NCBI GenBank assembly: GCA_965229545.1
Contig: OZ245887.1
Span: 868,001-932,000, forward strand
From: Megaera sp965229545
GTDB lineage: Bacteria; Pseudomonadota; Alphaproteobacteria; Rickettsiales; Rickettsiaceae
Direction of reading: 5' to 3'
Length of the DNA stretch: 64,000 nucleotides
Positions 48,269-58,548 of the stretch are shown here, in pieces. Under the pieces are notes generated by a model. That model had not been told where the DNA came from and searched no databases. It saw nothing but the letters and a program-made list of their open reading frames with translations. Made by a program: the position numbers and the translations under genes. The stretch's first letter is position 1. Each line of letters starts with the position of its first letter.

Positions 48269-49545
48269 ATGGCTAAAAAATTAGCAGAAAAAGAAGTAGA
48301 TATAAATACTAAATTAGTCGAAGAATTACTATCAAAAGCAGATCCATCTGAATTATTTGGTCGCGGGTGGATTATTTAATAAACTTAAAAAGCAAATAGT
48401 AGAGAGAATTCTTGAAAGTGAATTAGAACACGATCTAGGTTATTCTAAACATAGTAAGATAATCAAGAGCGATAATAATCGTCGCAACGGCAGTTATGAA
48501 AAAACGATTATAGATGACGACGGTCATCAGATTACCGTAGATGTTTCAAGGGGACAGGGAAGGAGAATTTGAACCTCAATTGATTCCTGAAGGAGTTAGG
48601 AGATTTAGTGGTTTTGATGATAAAGTGATTTCACTATATGCAAGAGGGATGACTGTCAGTGAGATACAGGGCCATTTAGAGGAGATATACCAGACCAATA
48701 TTTCCAAGGACCTTATATCAACTGTCACTGACGGAGTAATAGAAGAAGTTACTACATGGCAAAACAGGTCCCTAGACGATGTATATCCAATATTATATTT
48801 GGATTGCATACACGTTAAAGCAAGGGATAATCATACAGTAATTAACAAAGCGGTATATCTTGCAATAGGTGTTAACATGGAAGGGAAAAAGGAATTACTG
48901 GGGATCTGGGTCGGTAAAAATGAAGATTCCAAGTTTTGGATGCAGGTTGTAACTGAGCTAAAGAACAGAGGGATAAAACAGATATATGTAGCATGCGTTG
49001 ATGGATTAAAAGGCTTTCCTGAAGCCATAAATAGCATTTATCCTAATACGATTGTACAACTCTGTATAGTACATATGACGAGGAATTCTGTAAAATATGT
49101 TTCTTATAAGGATTTAAAAGCGGTCACAGCGGATCTTAAAAGGATTTACACTGCAAACAGCGAGGAAATAGGATATCTGGAGCTAAAATCATTTGCTGCT
49201 AAATGGGATAATAAATATCCTGTGATCTCTGATATTTGGCAAAGGAATTGGAGCGGGATTATTCCTCTTTTTGCTTTTCCTGATGAGATTAGGCGGGTAA
49301 TTTATACTACCAATGCGATAGAATCGATAAATCGTCAAATCAGAAAAATCATCAACAATAAAGGGGTTTTTCCAGATGATAAGTCTATTTTAAAAATCGT
49401 ATTTTTGGCTCTAAAAAATGCTGCCAAAAAATGGACCATGCCGATTAAAAATTGGTCTTTGGCATTGAATCAATTTGAAATTTTATGCGGGGATCTTAGG
49501 CATGATTTACTGGAATTAAAAAATACAACAACTTACACAAAATAA
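48269..49545 (+). pseudogene. IS256-family transposase, copy C (split frames)
   Basis: Frame 1 starts at 48269 (MAKKLAEKEVDINTKL). Frame 2 (GGLFNKLKKQIVERILESEL to VDVSR) is fully open here. Frame 3 is 48541-49545, 334 codons. The same two extra G residues separate the frames as in A, B and D, near 48365-48367 and 48551-48554. If one G were skipped at each, a single protein of about 425 residues with all catalytic regions would result. It is the best-preserved copy. Confidence 0.82.
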
Positions 49546-50915
49546 ATGATTGACTCATTGAATTCATTTTCTATTTTATTCTGCATCTCCGTTAGTAAAT
49601 TTTGAGCCAAATCGACATTTTGGCTTTCAACCATTAATCTTATTATTGGTTCTGTTCCAGATTGGCGTATTACAACTCTTACGCTTTTTTCGTAACGTTC
49701 TTGGTAAAACTTGCTAATTTCCTCAATTTTTTTGCCTCGTAAGGTTGTAAATTTGTGGTAATATTTATGATCGTAGCGAATATTACGAGTAAATTGTGGT
49801 ACTGGTACAAATTTATTGAGTACCTTACTTATGGGATTTTGTGCTTGCCTATACATAGCAAGGACCCCTAAAGCGGCTTTAATACCATCTCCTGTGGCTT
49901 GATTTGACCCAATAATAATATGTCCGGATTGCTCTCCACCTAGGTTACAGCTGAGCGTAGCCATTTTTTCTGCTACATATTTATCCCCAACATTTGTTCG
50001 GATAAGGTCTATTCCGATTGTTTTTAAATATAACTCTAATCCCATATTTGACATGATAGTAGTAGTTACTAGGTTATTCTGTAATAAATTATTTTTTAAT
50101 AAATATTGTGCTAAAGCGGCAATTAGCTGATCTCCATCTACTATTTGTCCATTTTCATCTATTATTAGAACTCTATCGGCATCCCCATCTAACGCAATTC
50201 CGAGGTCCGCTTTATGTTCTAATACTTTCTGAGCTAGTAACTGTGGATCCATGACACCGCACTTATCATTAATATTAAACCCTGTAGGATTGGTTCCGCA
50301 TGTAATAATCTCTGCTCCTAATTCATGAAACACTTTAGGTGCAATATCGTAAGCTGCTCCATTAGCGCAATCGATCACTAATTTTATTCCGTCTAATTTT
50401 AAATTAGGCGGGAAGGAGTATTTTACATGTTCGATATAACGTCCACGTGCGTCTTGTAGCTTTAACACTTTTCCTAAATCGTTATATTTTGCTACATATC
50501 CTGATAATTCAGTATGCATTAATTCTTCTATTTTCTTTTCTAATTCAGAAGAAATTTTATGGCCGGATGGTTGAAAGAATTTAATTCCATTATCGTAATA
50601 TGGATTATGTGAAGCTGAAATCATCATTCCAAGATCTGCTCGCAAACTTCTGACCAGCATAGATATTGCTGGGGTAGGCATTGGTCCTATTAATACTACA
50701 TTCACGCCCATTGAAATAAAACCCGACGTTAATGCAGATTCTAGCATATAGCCGGATAATCTGGTATCCTTTCCTATCACTATAGTTGCTTTCTTTCCAA
50801 GAAAATCACAAGCTATAGAGGTTGCCCTTGCCAATTTTATCATGGTTTCCGGGGTGATAACACCAGTATTACTTCTCCCTCTTATTCCATCTGTACCAAA
50901 ATACTTTTTTAGCAT
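49533..50915 (-). CDS. glmM: Phosphoglucosamine mutase
   Basis: This 460-residue enzyme converts glucosamine-6-phosphate to glucosamine-1-phosphate. The signatures are FGTDGIRGRSN at the start, the phosphoserine loop MISASHNPYYDNGIKFF (about 98-114), the metal loop DGDADRVLI (about 243), GGEQSGHII and RQSGTEPIIRLM. The last seven residues ESIIYFV are encoded by the end of IS256 copy C. Across the reconstructed empty site the gene would have ended NEFNLY, so only two residues were replaced and the enzyme is probably still active. It is divergent from glmU. Confidence 0.95.
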   Translation of the reverse strand: MLKKYFGTDGIRGRSNTGVITPETMIKLARATSIACDFLGKKATIVIGKDTRLSGYMLESALTSGFISMGVNVVLIGPMPTPAISMLVRSLRADLGMMISASHNPYYDNGIKFFQPSGHKISSELEKKIEELMHTELSGYVAKYNDLGKVLKLQDARGRYIEHVKYSFPPNLKLDGIKLVIDCANGAAYDIAPKVFHELGAEIITCGTNPTGFNINDKCGVMDPQLLAQKVLEHKADLGIALDGDADRVLIIDENGQIVDGDQLIAALAQYLLKNNLLQNNLVTTTIMSNMGLELYLKTIGIDLIRTNVGDKYVAEKMATLSCNLGGEQSGHIIIGSNQATGDGIKAALGVLAMYRQAQNPISKVLNKFVPVPQFTRNIRYDHKYYHKFTTLRGKKIEEISKFYQERYEKSVRVVIRQSGTEPIIRLMVESQNVDLAQNLLTEMQNKIENEFNESIIYFV

Positions 50916-50998
50916 GATTATTTCCTTTGCGTTTTATATAAATTTCGTTTAAACTGCAACAGTTTACACTATTTATAATAGAGAGTACAACTGTTTTC

Positions 50999-51988
50999 AT
51001 GGATAACAAAGTTTTTTTCATAGATTCAGAATATAGTACCAGTGTGGTAGCAGCTAAAATGATAAAGCAATTTGCTGGAGATACAATTAGCTATGATGAA
51101 CTAAAAACCTTTTTGCCCCACGATAGTGTGCTAGTTGTTAAAACTAATCTTATAGGTCTTACTGATCAAATTATTGAATCATTTGTTAAAAAGAAGGAAG
51201 GTTATAAGGTAATAATTGGTCGGGTTGATTCTGAGCCTTGTGTAGCCTTGGTTGATATTAATTTTTTAAACGATTTCTTTTCTGATATTAATTTATTTTA
51301 TGATAATATCGATCCAAAATGGTCATATTGTAATCTAGATTCATTTGAGCTCAAGCTATTAAATAGTAATTCTAAAGTGGTTTCTTTTGGACAGGCAATA
51401 CAAAATAGGTTAAGAAAAGAGGCCATTGACAGGGGAGTATATTTACAAGATCCAGATACCACATATTTATCCTATGATACTACCTTTGGAAAGGGTGTAT
51501 TGGTTGAACCTAACGTCTATTTTGGTTCCAAAGTTAAAATAGGTAGTAATGTTCACATTAGAGCTTTTTCTTATTTGGAAGGGGTAGAAATAGAGGAAGA
51601 GTCAAAAATAGGGCCTTTTGTCAGGATAAGAGGTGAGACTAAAATAGAAAGTAATGTAAAAATAGGAAATTTTGTTGAAATAAAAAATTCTACCTTCGGT
51701 ACTGGTACAAAAGCATCTCATTTATCGTATATAGGAGATGCTGTAATTGGCAGTAATGTAAACATAGGTGCAGGAGTAGTCACTTGTAATTATGATGGTT
51801 TGAAAAAGCATAAAACAATAATTAAAAATAACACTTTTATTGGTTCCAATAGCTCTTTAATATCACCTATTACAATTGGTTGTAATTCACTTATAGGAGC
51901 TAGTTCCTTTATCAATAAAGATGTTCCTGACAATACTTTTGCTATTGGTAGGAGCCAACAACTTATGAAACCTAATAGGAGAAAATAA
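50999..51988 (+). CDS. glmU: GlmU-like acetyltransferase with a degenerate N-terminal domain
   Basis: This protein of 329 residues resembles the C-terminal half of GlmU from about residue 135. It has the connecting helix (RLRKEAIDRGVYLQDPDTTY), then left-handed beta-helix hexapeptides, GNFVEIKNSTFGTGTKASHL, YIGDAVIGSNVNIGAG and TCNYDGLKKHKT, the acetyl-CoA and glucosamine-1-phosphate site. Normal GlmU is about 450 residues and begins with a uridylyltransferase domain carrying a GxGTRM loop. Here that loop is absent, and the segment corresponding to LYGDVPL reads VVKTNLI, so the metal-binding Asp is lost. It should acetylate glucosamine-1-phosphate but probably cannot make UDP-GlcNAc. glmS follows two bases after its stop. 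Confidence 0.82.
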   Translation: MDNKVFFIDSEYSTSVVAAKMIKQFAGDTISYDELKTFLPHDSVLVVKTNLIGLTDQIIESFVKKKEGYKVIIGRVDSEPCVALVDINFLNDFFSDINLFYDNIDPKWSYCNLDSFELKLLNSNSKVVSFGQAIQNRLRKEAIDRGVYLQDPDTTYLSYDTTFGKGVLVEPNVYFGSKVKIGSNVHIRAFSYLEGVEIEEESKIGPFVRIRGETKIESNVKIGNFVEIKNSTFGTGTKASHLSYIGDAVIGSNVNIGAGVVTCNYDGLKKHKTIIKNNTFIGSNSSLISPITIGCNSLIGASSFINKDVPDNTFAIGRSQQLMKPNRRK

Positions 51989-51990
51989 AC

Positions 51991-53796
51991 ATGTGCGGTA
52001 TCATAGCTGGTGTTACTAGTAATAATATATTACCTGTGTTAGTAAATGGCCTTGAGAAATTGGAATATAGGGGATATGATAGTGCAGGACTTGCTGTAAT
52101 ACAGAATAATCAAATACATTTAGTTAAGACTGTTGGCAAAGTTGTAGAGCTAAAAAAACTTTTATCTCAGAAAAAATTAAATAGCAATATAGGAATTGGT
52201 CATACAAGGTGGGCAACGCATGGTGTTCCAAGTGTAGTCAACGCTCATCCACATACAACTGATCGGATAGCAGTAGTTCATAATGGGATTATTGAAAATT
52301 ATAAAGAAATAAAGCAAGAATTACAGAATTTAGGATATGTATTTAAATCCGAAACTGATACAGAAGTTGTTGCTAATCTACTTGATCACTATTTTTCCTT
52401 AAATAATAACCATACAGAAGCTTCTAGGAAGACTATTGCAAGATTGGAAGGATCATTTTCTTTAGTATTTATGTTTCATGATGTTGAGTTGTTATTTGCA
52501 ACTTGTAAAAAAACTCCTTTAATTTTAGGTTTAGCAGAAGATGCTACTTACATTGCTTCAGATATAGTGGCTTTTGGCAATAATGTAGGTGAGGTAGTGT
52601 ATTTTGAGGATGAGGATGCAGTTTTAATTAGCCTAAATTCATATCAGATTTTTGATAAAAATGCTAATCTAGTTAAGCGTACTGTTAAAAAATCTTCATT
52701 AATAGAAGAAGTATCTAAAAAAGATTTTCCACATTTCATGCTTAAAGAAATATACGAACAACCAATAGTACTTGAAAAGGCTATAGATAAATATCTAAGA
52801 ACAGATGAATTAAGCAAAATTAAGATAGATTGGCAAAATATTCAGCATATAAAAATTTTAGCTTGTGGTACTGCTTATTATTCAGGTCTAGTTGCTAAAT
52901 ATTGGTTAGAAGAATTAACTAACATAGCAGTAGATTTGGAAATTGCATCTGAGTTTAGATATCGTACTGTTGCTAAGAAAAAAAACGAGGTTACAATTGT
53001 AATTTCTCAATCAGGAGAAACTTTAGATACTTTAGAGGCTTTAAAATATGCAAAAGCTAACGGCCAAGGTATTATTTCAATTGTTAATACAGAAAATAGT
53101 TCAATTGGCCGCGCATCTGATTATGTATTACCGATAATGGTTGGTCCTGAAATAGGGGTTGCTTCTACTAAAGCATTTTTGGGACAATTAATGGTTATTG
53201 GTGCTTTAGGATTAAATATAGGTCTGAAGAACCATAATATTTCTGATAATAAGTTTGAAGAGCTAAAAACTTTATTATTAACTGTACCTAGTATGATTAC
53301 AAAAATTTTGGCACAAAGTGACAAAATAAGAACTGCCGCTATGCAGATTAAAGATTTTTCGAGTGTGTTATTTATTGGAAGGGGCAATTTATATCCTCTT
53401 GCCCTTGAAGGTTCGCTAAAGCTAAAAGAGTTATCATATATACATGCTGAAGGTTACGCTGGTGGTGAACTAAAACATGGTCCTATTTCTTTAATTGATA
53501 GTAACATGCCGATAGTTGCGCTAATGCCAAATGGCAGTTTATTCGAAAAAATGTTTTCAAATTTGCAGGAGTTAGGTGCTAGAGGAGGCAAATTGTTAAC
53601 TATTGTAGGGTCAAGTAATGTAGGTCAAGTAATAGATTCATCAACCTGGGTTTTAGAAATACCTGATTGTGAAGAATTTATTGCTCCGATGGTTTATGCT
53701 ATACCTATGCAGCTACTTGCATATTATACTGCTGATTTAAAAGGAAATGATATAGATCAGCCACGTAATTTGGCTAAAAGCGTTACTGTAGAATAG
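51991..53796 (+). CDS. glmS: Glutamine--fructose-6-phosphate aminotransferase
   Basis: This 601-residue enzyme makes glucosamine-6-phosphate, the first step of the hexosamine route shared with GlmM and GlmU. It has Cys-2 nucleophile in MCGIIAG, the glutaminase site GHTRWATHG, HNGIIENYKEI, and two SIS domains (CGTAYYSG, ISQSGETLDTLEAL, GRGNLYPLALEGSLKLKEL) with the C-terminal NLAKSVTVE. Full-length. Its start is two bases after glmU, so the two are coupled. The 215 bp after it hold nothing certain. Confidence 0.97.
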   Translation: MCGIIAGVTSNNILPVLVNGLEKLEYRGYDSAGLAVIQNNQIHLVKTVGKVVELKKLLSQKKLNSNIGIGHTRWATHGVPSVVNAHPHTTDRIAVVHNGIIENYKEIKQELQNLGYVFKSETDTEVVANLLDHYFSLNNNHTEASRKTIARLEGSFSLVFMFHDVELLFATCKKTPLILGLAEDATYIASDIVAFGNNVGEVVYFEDEDAVLISLNSYQIFDKNANLVKRTVKKSSLIEEVSKKDFPHFMLKEIYEQPIVLEKAIDKYLRTDELSKIKIDWQNIQHIKILACGTAYYSGLVAKYWLEELTNIAVDLEIASEFRYRTVAKKKNEVTIVISQSGETLDTLEALKYAKANGQGIISIVNTENSSIGRASDYVLPIMVGPEIGVASTKAFLGQLMVIGALGLNIGLKNHNISDNKFEELKTLLLTVPSMITKILAQSDKIRTAAMQIKDFSSVLFIGRGNLYPLALEGSLKLKELSYIHAEGYAGGELKHGPISLIDSNMPIVALMPNGSLFEKMFSNLQELGARGGKLLTIVGSSNVGQVIDSSTWVLEIPDCEEFIAPMVYAIPMQLLAYYTADLKGNDIDQPRNLAKSVTVE

Positions 53797-54011
53797 GTAT
53801 ATTTTTAGTGATTGTAGGCCTAAAGAGCAGAGGAAACACCAGCCGCTACAAGTTAAAAAAGCCTCTTTGATAAACCTCAATTTACCCTCAGGGGGGGGTT
53901 GTATCTTCTGGAGTATAATCAGATATAAGAATACAAATATCAGTAGCTATACCTAGGTGGTTATTATTGTAAAAAGGTTAAAATTTTAATAGGCACGTTA
54001 AATATTAAAAG

Positions 54012-55223
54012 TTATAATATCTTATTGTATGTTTCCTTATAAAAATACATTATGAACATAGCCAGAACAGCTAGAAAAGTTAAGTAATAAGACATTACTA
54101 GCCTGTCTCCCATGATTTGATATAACCATGTACCAATCATAGGTGCTGTACCTCCAAATATAGCGGCGCTTAGGTTACATGATAATGCTACTCCGGTAAA
54201 ACGAATTCTAGTTGGAAAAAGCTCTACTAGAATTGTCGGAATTGCTCCCATATGGAATGCCACTATAATAGCAAATAAGATTTGGGCGGTTATTGCAAGG
54301 TAATAAGATTCGTTTATCATGAGAAAAATCGGATAAGTAAGAATTATAAGTGCAAGACAGCTATAAACAATTACAGGTTTGCGTCCAATTTTATCTGAGA
54401 TCAACGCTGCCACTGGAAAGGTAAACATCATGATTATTAGAGTCAGTCCGGCTGAAATTGAACTTTCGCTCTGGCTGTAACCAAGGTTTATCATATAATT
54501 TTGAATAAAGATTGTTGCAGCATAAAAAGGAGCTGTAACATTAATATAAAGACCAATTGCTAGAAAAATCTTCTTTTTATGATTTAGCAGTATTTCTTTT
54601 AAAGGAGATGCTGTAGTTAATCCCCGATTCCTTATTTTAGTGTATAATGGAGTTTCCGATAGGCTATTTCTTATGTACAACCCTATCATACCTATGAAAA
54701 AACTACTAATAAAAGGCAAGCGCCACCCAAATGACCATAAATCTTCTTTTGATAAAAGGAAACTAAGTAGATATGCGATTATTAACCCAAACAACATTCC
54801 TAGACATTGGCTAGTATATACAATACTGCAGGCTAAACCTCTTTTACTTGCGGAGGAATGTTCTGTGAGGTAAATTACACAACCGCTGAATTCTCCACCT
54901 AATAAAAATCCCTGTGCCAATCGTGCTATGGTTAAAATTATAGGAGCAGCCAGACCGATGGAATCGTAACTTGGTAATAACCCGATTACCGTAGTGGGTA
55001 CTACCATTGTTAGTATGCCGATAGCTAAAGAAATACGTCTACCGAATCGGTCGCCGATATTTCCAAAAATAATTCCTCCAATCGGTCTAACAATAAATCC
55101 AGCGGCAAATATTGCAAAAGTTAGGATTTCATTAATATAACTATCCGGAAAAAACTTTTCTTTAAGTATGTAAGCAAATTGAGCATATAAAATAAAATCA
55201 TCCCATTTTGAGCGGGCTGTTAA
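54012..55223 (-). pseudogene. MFS transporter (MHS/ProP-like), 5' end removed by a group II intron
   Basis: About 400 residues of a major-facilitator protein of the metabolite:H+ symporter group are visible: DFILYAQFAYILKEKFFPDS, GFIVRPIGGIIFGNIGDRFG, and LFPTRIRFTGVAL. It probably has eleven of the usual twelve membrane segments. Relatives begin with 15-30 more residues ending EWYDFILY; here the sequence reads SKWDDFILY and then meets the intron end. The frame to 55238 uses intron sequence as a start. The missing 5' part should lie beyond the intron, but IS256 copy D and comF are found there instead. Substrate unknown; related rickettsial proteins are annotated as proline/betaine transporters. 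Confidence 0.78.
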
Positions 55224-57157
55224 GTCGCTCAGATACAAGTAGGTGAAAGTCCTACCTCGGCAATTAGTGGTTTGGCCGAGTAGCTATGGCGTACGTATGG
55301 ATAGTGATTGAAATGCGGAAGCAACGCTGACTAACGTGTCCCCAGACCCAAACCGTGGGAACGAGCAAATATACAGACCGTAACGAGAGTGAACCTTAGT
55401 AAGTCTCGTAAATGTTAGTCACACAAATATGTTGGGAGAGTGTGATGTAGGGTGATTCCGCTGAGCCTTTAGAATGGGGGCGAAAGCCAGTGTTTACTAA
55501 TGGATTAACCATTAACTGAAGTTAGTATAGGAATTCGGGATATAGAGGATGGTATGTATAGAAAGTATTTGAGGGAAATAGTCGAGACCTCACCATGTCG
55601 CAGATAACTCACTGCGTAACGGAAAGTATAAGGCCGCCCGCTGAAATCTGGAAGAAAGCAGGAATGAGGAGTCGGAGGAGTTCATAGTACCAGCAATGTA
55701 TAAGACAACAAAACTTATACTAGGGAAGGGGCTCTACTTTAACTATGTTTATAATGAAAGAGGTATTAAGTGATTGCGAAAGCTATAAACACTCAAGAAA
55801 ATATACACGGGTACTTCAGCGTAAACTTTACCAAGCTGCCAAAGTTAATCCAAGACGCAAATTTGGTGTGCTTTATGACAAGATGTATAGGCAAGATATT
55901 CTTATGCAATCTTGGAAGAAAGTAAAAGCGAATAAGGGAACACCAGGTGTAGATGAACAATCCATATCTTATATAGAAGAAGATATTGGAGTGGACGTCT
56001 TTCTAAACGAAATTAAGGATAGCTTAATAAGTAAAACTTATAAGCCTGCCCCAGTAAAAAGGGTATATATCCTTAAATCTAATGGGAAACAAAGACCCAT
56101 AGGTATACCCACAATTGCAGACCGTATAGTGCAAACATGTATGAAACTAGTTATTGAACCAATATTCGAAGCGGATTTTAAAGACTTCTCATATGGGTTT
56201 AGACCTAAGCGAAGTGCACATATGGCTCATAGAGAGATATATAAATATCTCAACTATGGATGCAGATATGTCATTGATGCAGATGTAAGTAACTATTTCG
56301 ACACTATAACTCATGACATACTTTTGAAGGCAATCAACAATAGAATTACTGATAACTCTATTGTTAGATTGATAAAACTCTGGTTGAAGGCGGGTGTAAT
56401 GGAAGATATGCAAATTAGAAAGCAAATAACGGGTACGCCGCAAGGTGGAGTTATTTCTCCGCTACTTGCAAACCTTTATTTACACTATCTGGATACAGCT
56501 TGGGAAGAAAAGGGGTTTAATAAGAAAGGGCATGACGCACATATTGTTCGCTATGCAGATGATTTTGTGGTGCTGTGAAGCCCCGATAAATACTTAAAGG
56601 AAGTAAATAATGTTATGGAAAATCTAAAACTTGAACTGAATGTAGATAAAACGAAAGTGATTGATACAAGACATGAGAGCTTTGATTTTCTTGGATTCCG
56701 CTTTGTGAGACAAGCCTCAAAAAGAACAGGAAAACTCAAAACATATTACTATCCGACAAACCAAGCTGTGAAAACTGTCAAAGAGAAAGTTCGAGAAACA
56801 GTAAGGACAAGGCAACATTGGTTATTGCCTGAACTTATAGAAAAGAAACTAAACCCAATAATTAGGGGGTGGGCGAACTACTTCAAAGGTGGAAACTCTA
56901 GAGAACACTTTAGGAGAATAGATAGGTACATTACAATGACACTATGTATAATGTTGAGGAAGAAACATAAGAAACGAGCAAAAGGATGGAGAGACCATCC
57001 TCCTTCATGGTTTTATAATAATCATGGTCTATACAAGTTGGCAGACCAAGTAATTGTAGGAAATGAGGCGTCAAGATATGCAAGATAATTATGTGACTAT
57101 AATGCAGTGGGTGAAAGTTATCGGAAAGCCGTGTAAGGGAAAACTTTACGCACGGTT
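55224..57157 (+). mobile_element. Group II intron, 3' end truncated by IS256 copy D
   Basis: The 5' part (CGCTCAGATACAAGTAGG, GTGAAAGTCCTACC) and the long structured leader before the ORF are typical of bacterial group II introns. Domain V is visible near 57125-57157 with the AGC triad, a GGGAAAA tip and a closing GCACGGTT. Domain VI with the branch-point A is missing, because IS256 copy D starts at 57158. The exact 5' splice site is uncertain by a few bases. Without domain VI and the 3' exon it cannot splice normally. It is inserted antisense in the MFS gene. Confidence 0.8.
55745..57088 (+). pseudogene. ltrA: Group II intron reverse transcriptase/maturase with internal TGA
   Basis: The reverse-transcriptase domain has GTPGVDEQSI, KRPIGIPT-type QRPIGIPTIADRIVQ, SYGFRPKRSAHMA, TGTPQGGVISPLLANLYLHY and the YADD catalytic box at VRYADDFVVL. 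A TGA follows at 56576-56578 (the Cys/Arg position after FVVL). The same frame then continues as SPDKYLKEVNN to the maturase part (RGWANYFKGGNSREHF), ending at 57088. It is a single nonsense mutation, not a frameshift. Other genes here use TGA as a normal stop, so recoding is not indicated. The start could also be ATG at 55754. Confidence 0.87.
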
Positions 57158-58548
57158 GAGTCTGTCATATAGTTTGTGTAAGTTGCAAAAGGATATAGTA
57201 GGAGATACTATAAAAAAGCAACTTAAATACAGAGGAAAAAATGGCAAAAAAATTAGCAGAAAAAGAAGTAGATATAAATACTAAATTAGTCGAAGAATTA
57301 CTATCAAAAGCAGATCCATCTGAATTATTTGGTCGCGGGTGGATTATTTAATAAACTTAAAAAGCAAATTAGTAGAGAGAATTCTTGAAAGTGAATTAGA
57401 ACACGATCTAGGTTATTCTAAACATAGTAAGATAATCAAGAGCGATAATAATCGTCGCAACGGCAGTTATGAAAAAACGATTATAGATGACGACGGTCAT
57501 CAGATTACCGTAGATGTTTCAAGGGGACAGGGAAGGAGAATTTGAACCTCAATTGATTCCTGAAGGAGTTAGGAGATTTAGTGGTTTTGATGATAAAGTG
57601 ATTTTACTATATGCAAGATGGATGACTGTCAGTGAGATACATAGCCATTTAGAGGAGATATACCAGACCAATATTTCCAAGGACCTTATATCAACTGTCA
57701 CTGACGGAGTAATAGAAGAAGTTACTACATGGCAAAACAGGTCCCTAGACGATGTATATCCAATATTATATTTGGATTGCATACACGTTAAAGCAAGGGA
57801 TAATCATACAGTAATTAACAAAGCGGTATATCTTGCAATAGGTGTTAACATGGAAGGGAAAAAGGAATTACTGGGGATCTGGGTCGGTAAAAATGAAGGT
57901 TCCAAGTTTTGGATGCAGGTTGTAACTGAGCTAAAGAACAGAGGGATAAAACAGATATATGTAGCATGCGTTGATGCATTAAAAGGCTTTCCTGAAGCCA
58001 TAAATAGCATTTATCCTAATACGATTGTACAACTCTGTATAGTACATATGGCGAGGAATTCTGTAAAATATGTTTCTTATAAGGATTTAAAAGCGGTCAC
58101 AGCGGATCTTAAAGCGGTCACAGCGGATCTTAAAAGGATTTACACTGCAAACAGCGAAGAAATAGGATATCTGGAGCTAAAATCGTTTGCTGCTAAATGG
58201 GATAATAAATATCCTGTGATCTCTGATATTTGGCAAAGGAATTGGAAGCGGGATTATTCCTCTTTTTGCTTTTCCTGATGAGATTAGGCGGGTAATTTAT
58301 ACTACCAATGCGATAGAATCGATAAATCGTCAAATCAGAAAAATCATCAACAATAAAGGGGTTTTTCCAGATGATAAGTCTATTTTTAAAATCGTATTTT
58401 TGGCTCTAAAAAATGCTGCCAAAAAATGGACCATGCCGATTAAAAATTGGTCTTTGGCATTGAATCAATTTGAAATTTTATGCGGGGATTTTAGGCATGA
58501 TTTACTGGAATTAAAAAATACAACTTACACAAAATAAATGATTGACTC
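57158..58548 (+). mobile_element. IS256-family element, copy D (decayed)
   Basis: This 1391-bp copy has both ends recognisable. The left flank is intron domain V (CGCACGGTT) and the right flank is comF sequence (TAAAAATTCC), so there is no target duplication. This suggests that recombination between IS256 copies joined two unrelated places and removed the MFS 5' end. It contains a 21-bp tandem duplication near 58091-58132 (AVTADLK twice) and several one-base insertions. Confidence 0.88.
57241..58537 (+). pseudogene. IS256-family transposase, copy D (multiple frameshifts)
   Basis: It has the two shared single-G frameshifts of the other copies. In addition there is an extra T near 57368 (CAAATTAGTAG), the 21-bp duplication, an extra A near 58246 (TTGGAAGCGGG) and an extra T near 58385. 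The longest open part is 57514-58278. Substitutions such as ARWMTVSEIHSH also mark it as the oldest of the four copies here. Certainly inactive. Confidence 0.85.

Larger units (their letters stand above)
48186..49556 (+). mobile_element. IS256-family element, copy C
   Basis: This 1371-bp element has ends GAGTCTGTC... and ...GATTGACTC and a clean 8-bp target duplication. It inserted into the last codons of glmM (opposite strand). It differs from copies A and B by about ten bases and has three extra bases (an ACA repeat) near the 3' end. It lacks the TAA of A/B in the middle segment. Confidence 0.92.

Noticed and set aside
53797..54011. Terminator or small RNA after glmS
   Set aside because: Only weak, widely spaced complementarity (GAGG/CCTC) and a G-run; not enough to call.
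56576..56578. TGA recoded as an amino acid
   Set aside because: radC, scoA and rpmB, among others, end at TGA, so it works as a normal stop here.
57063..57284. A 73-codon frame linking the intron end to IS256 copy D
   Set aside because: Crosses domain V and the IS terminus and has no resemblance to a protein.
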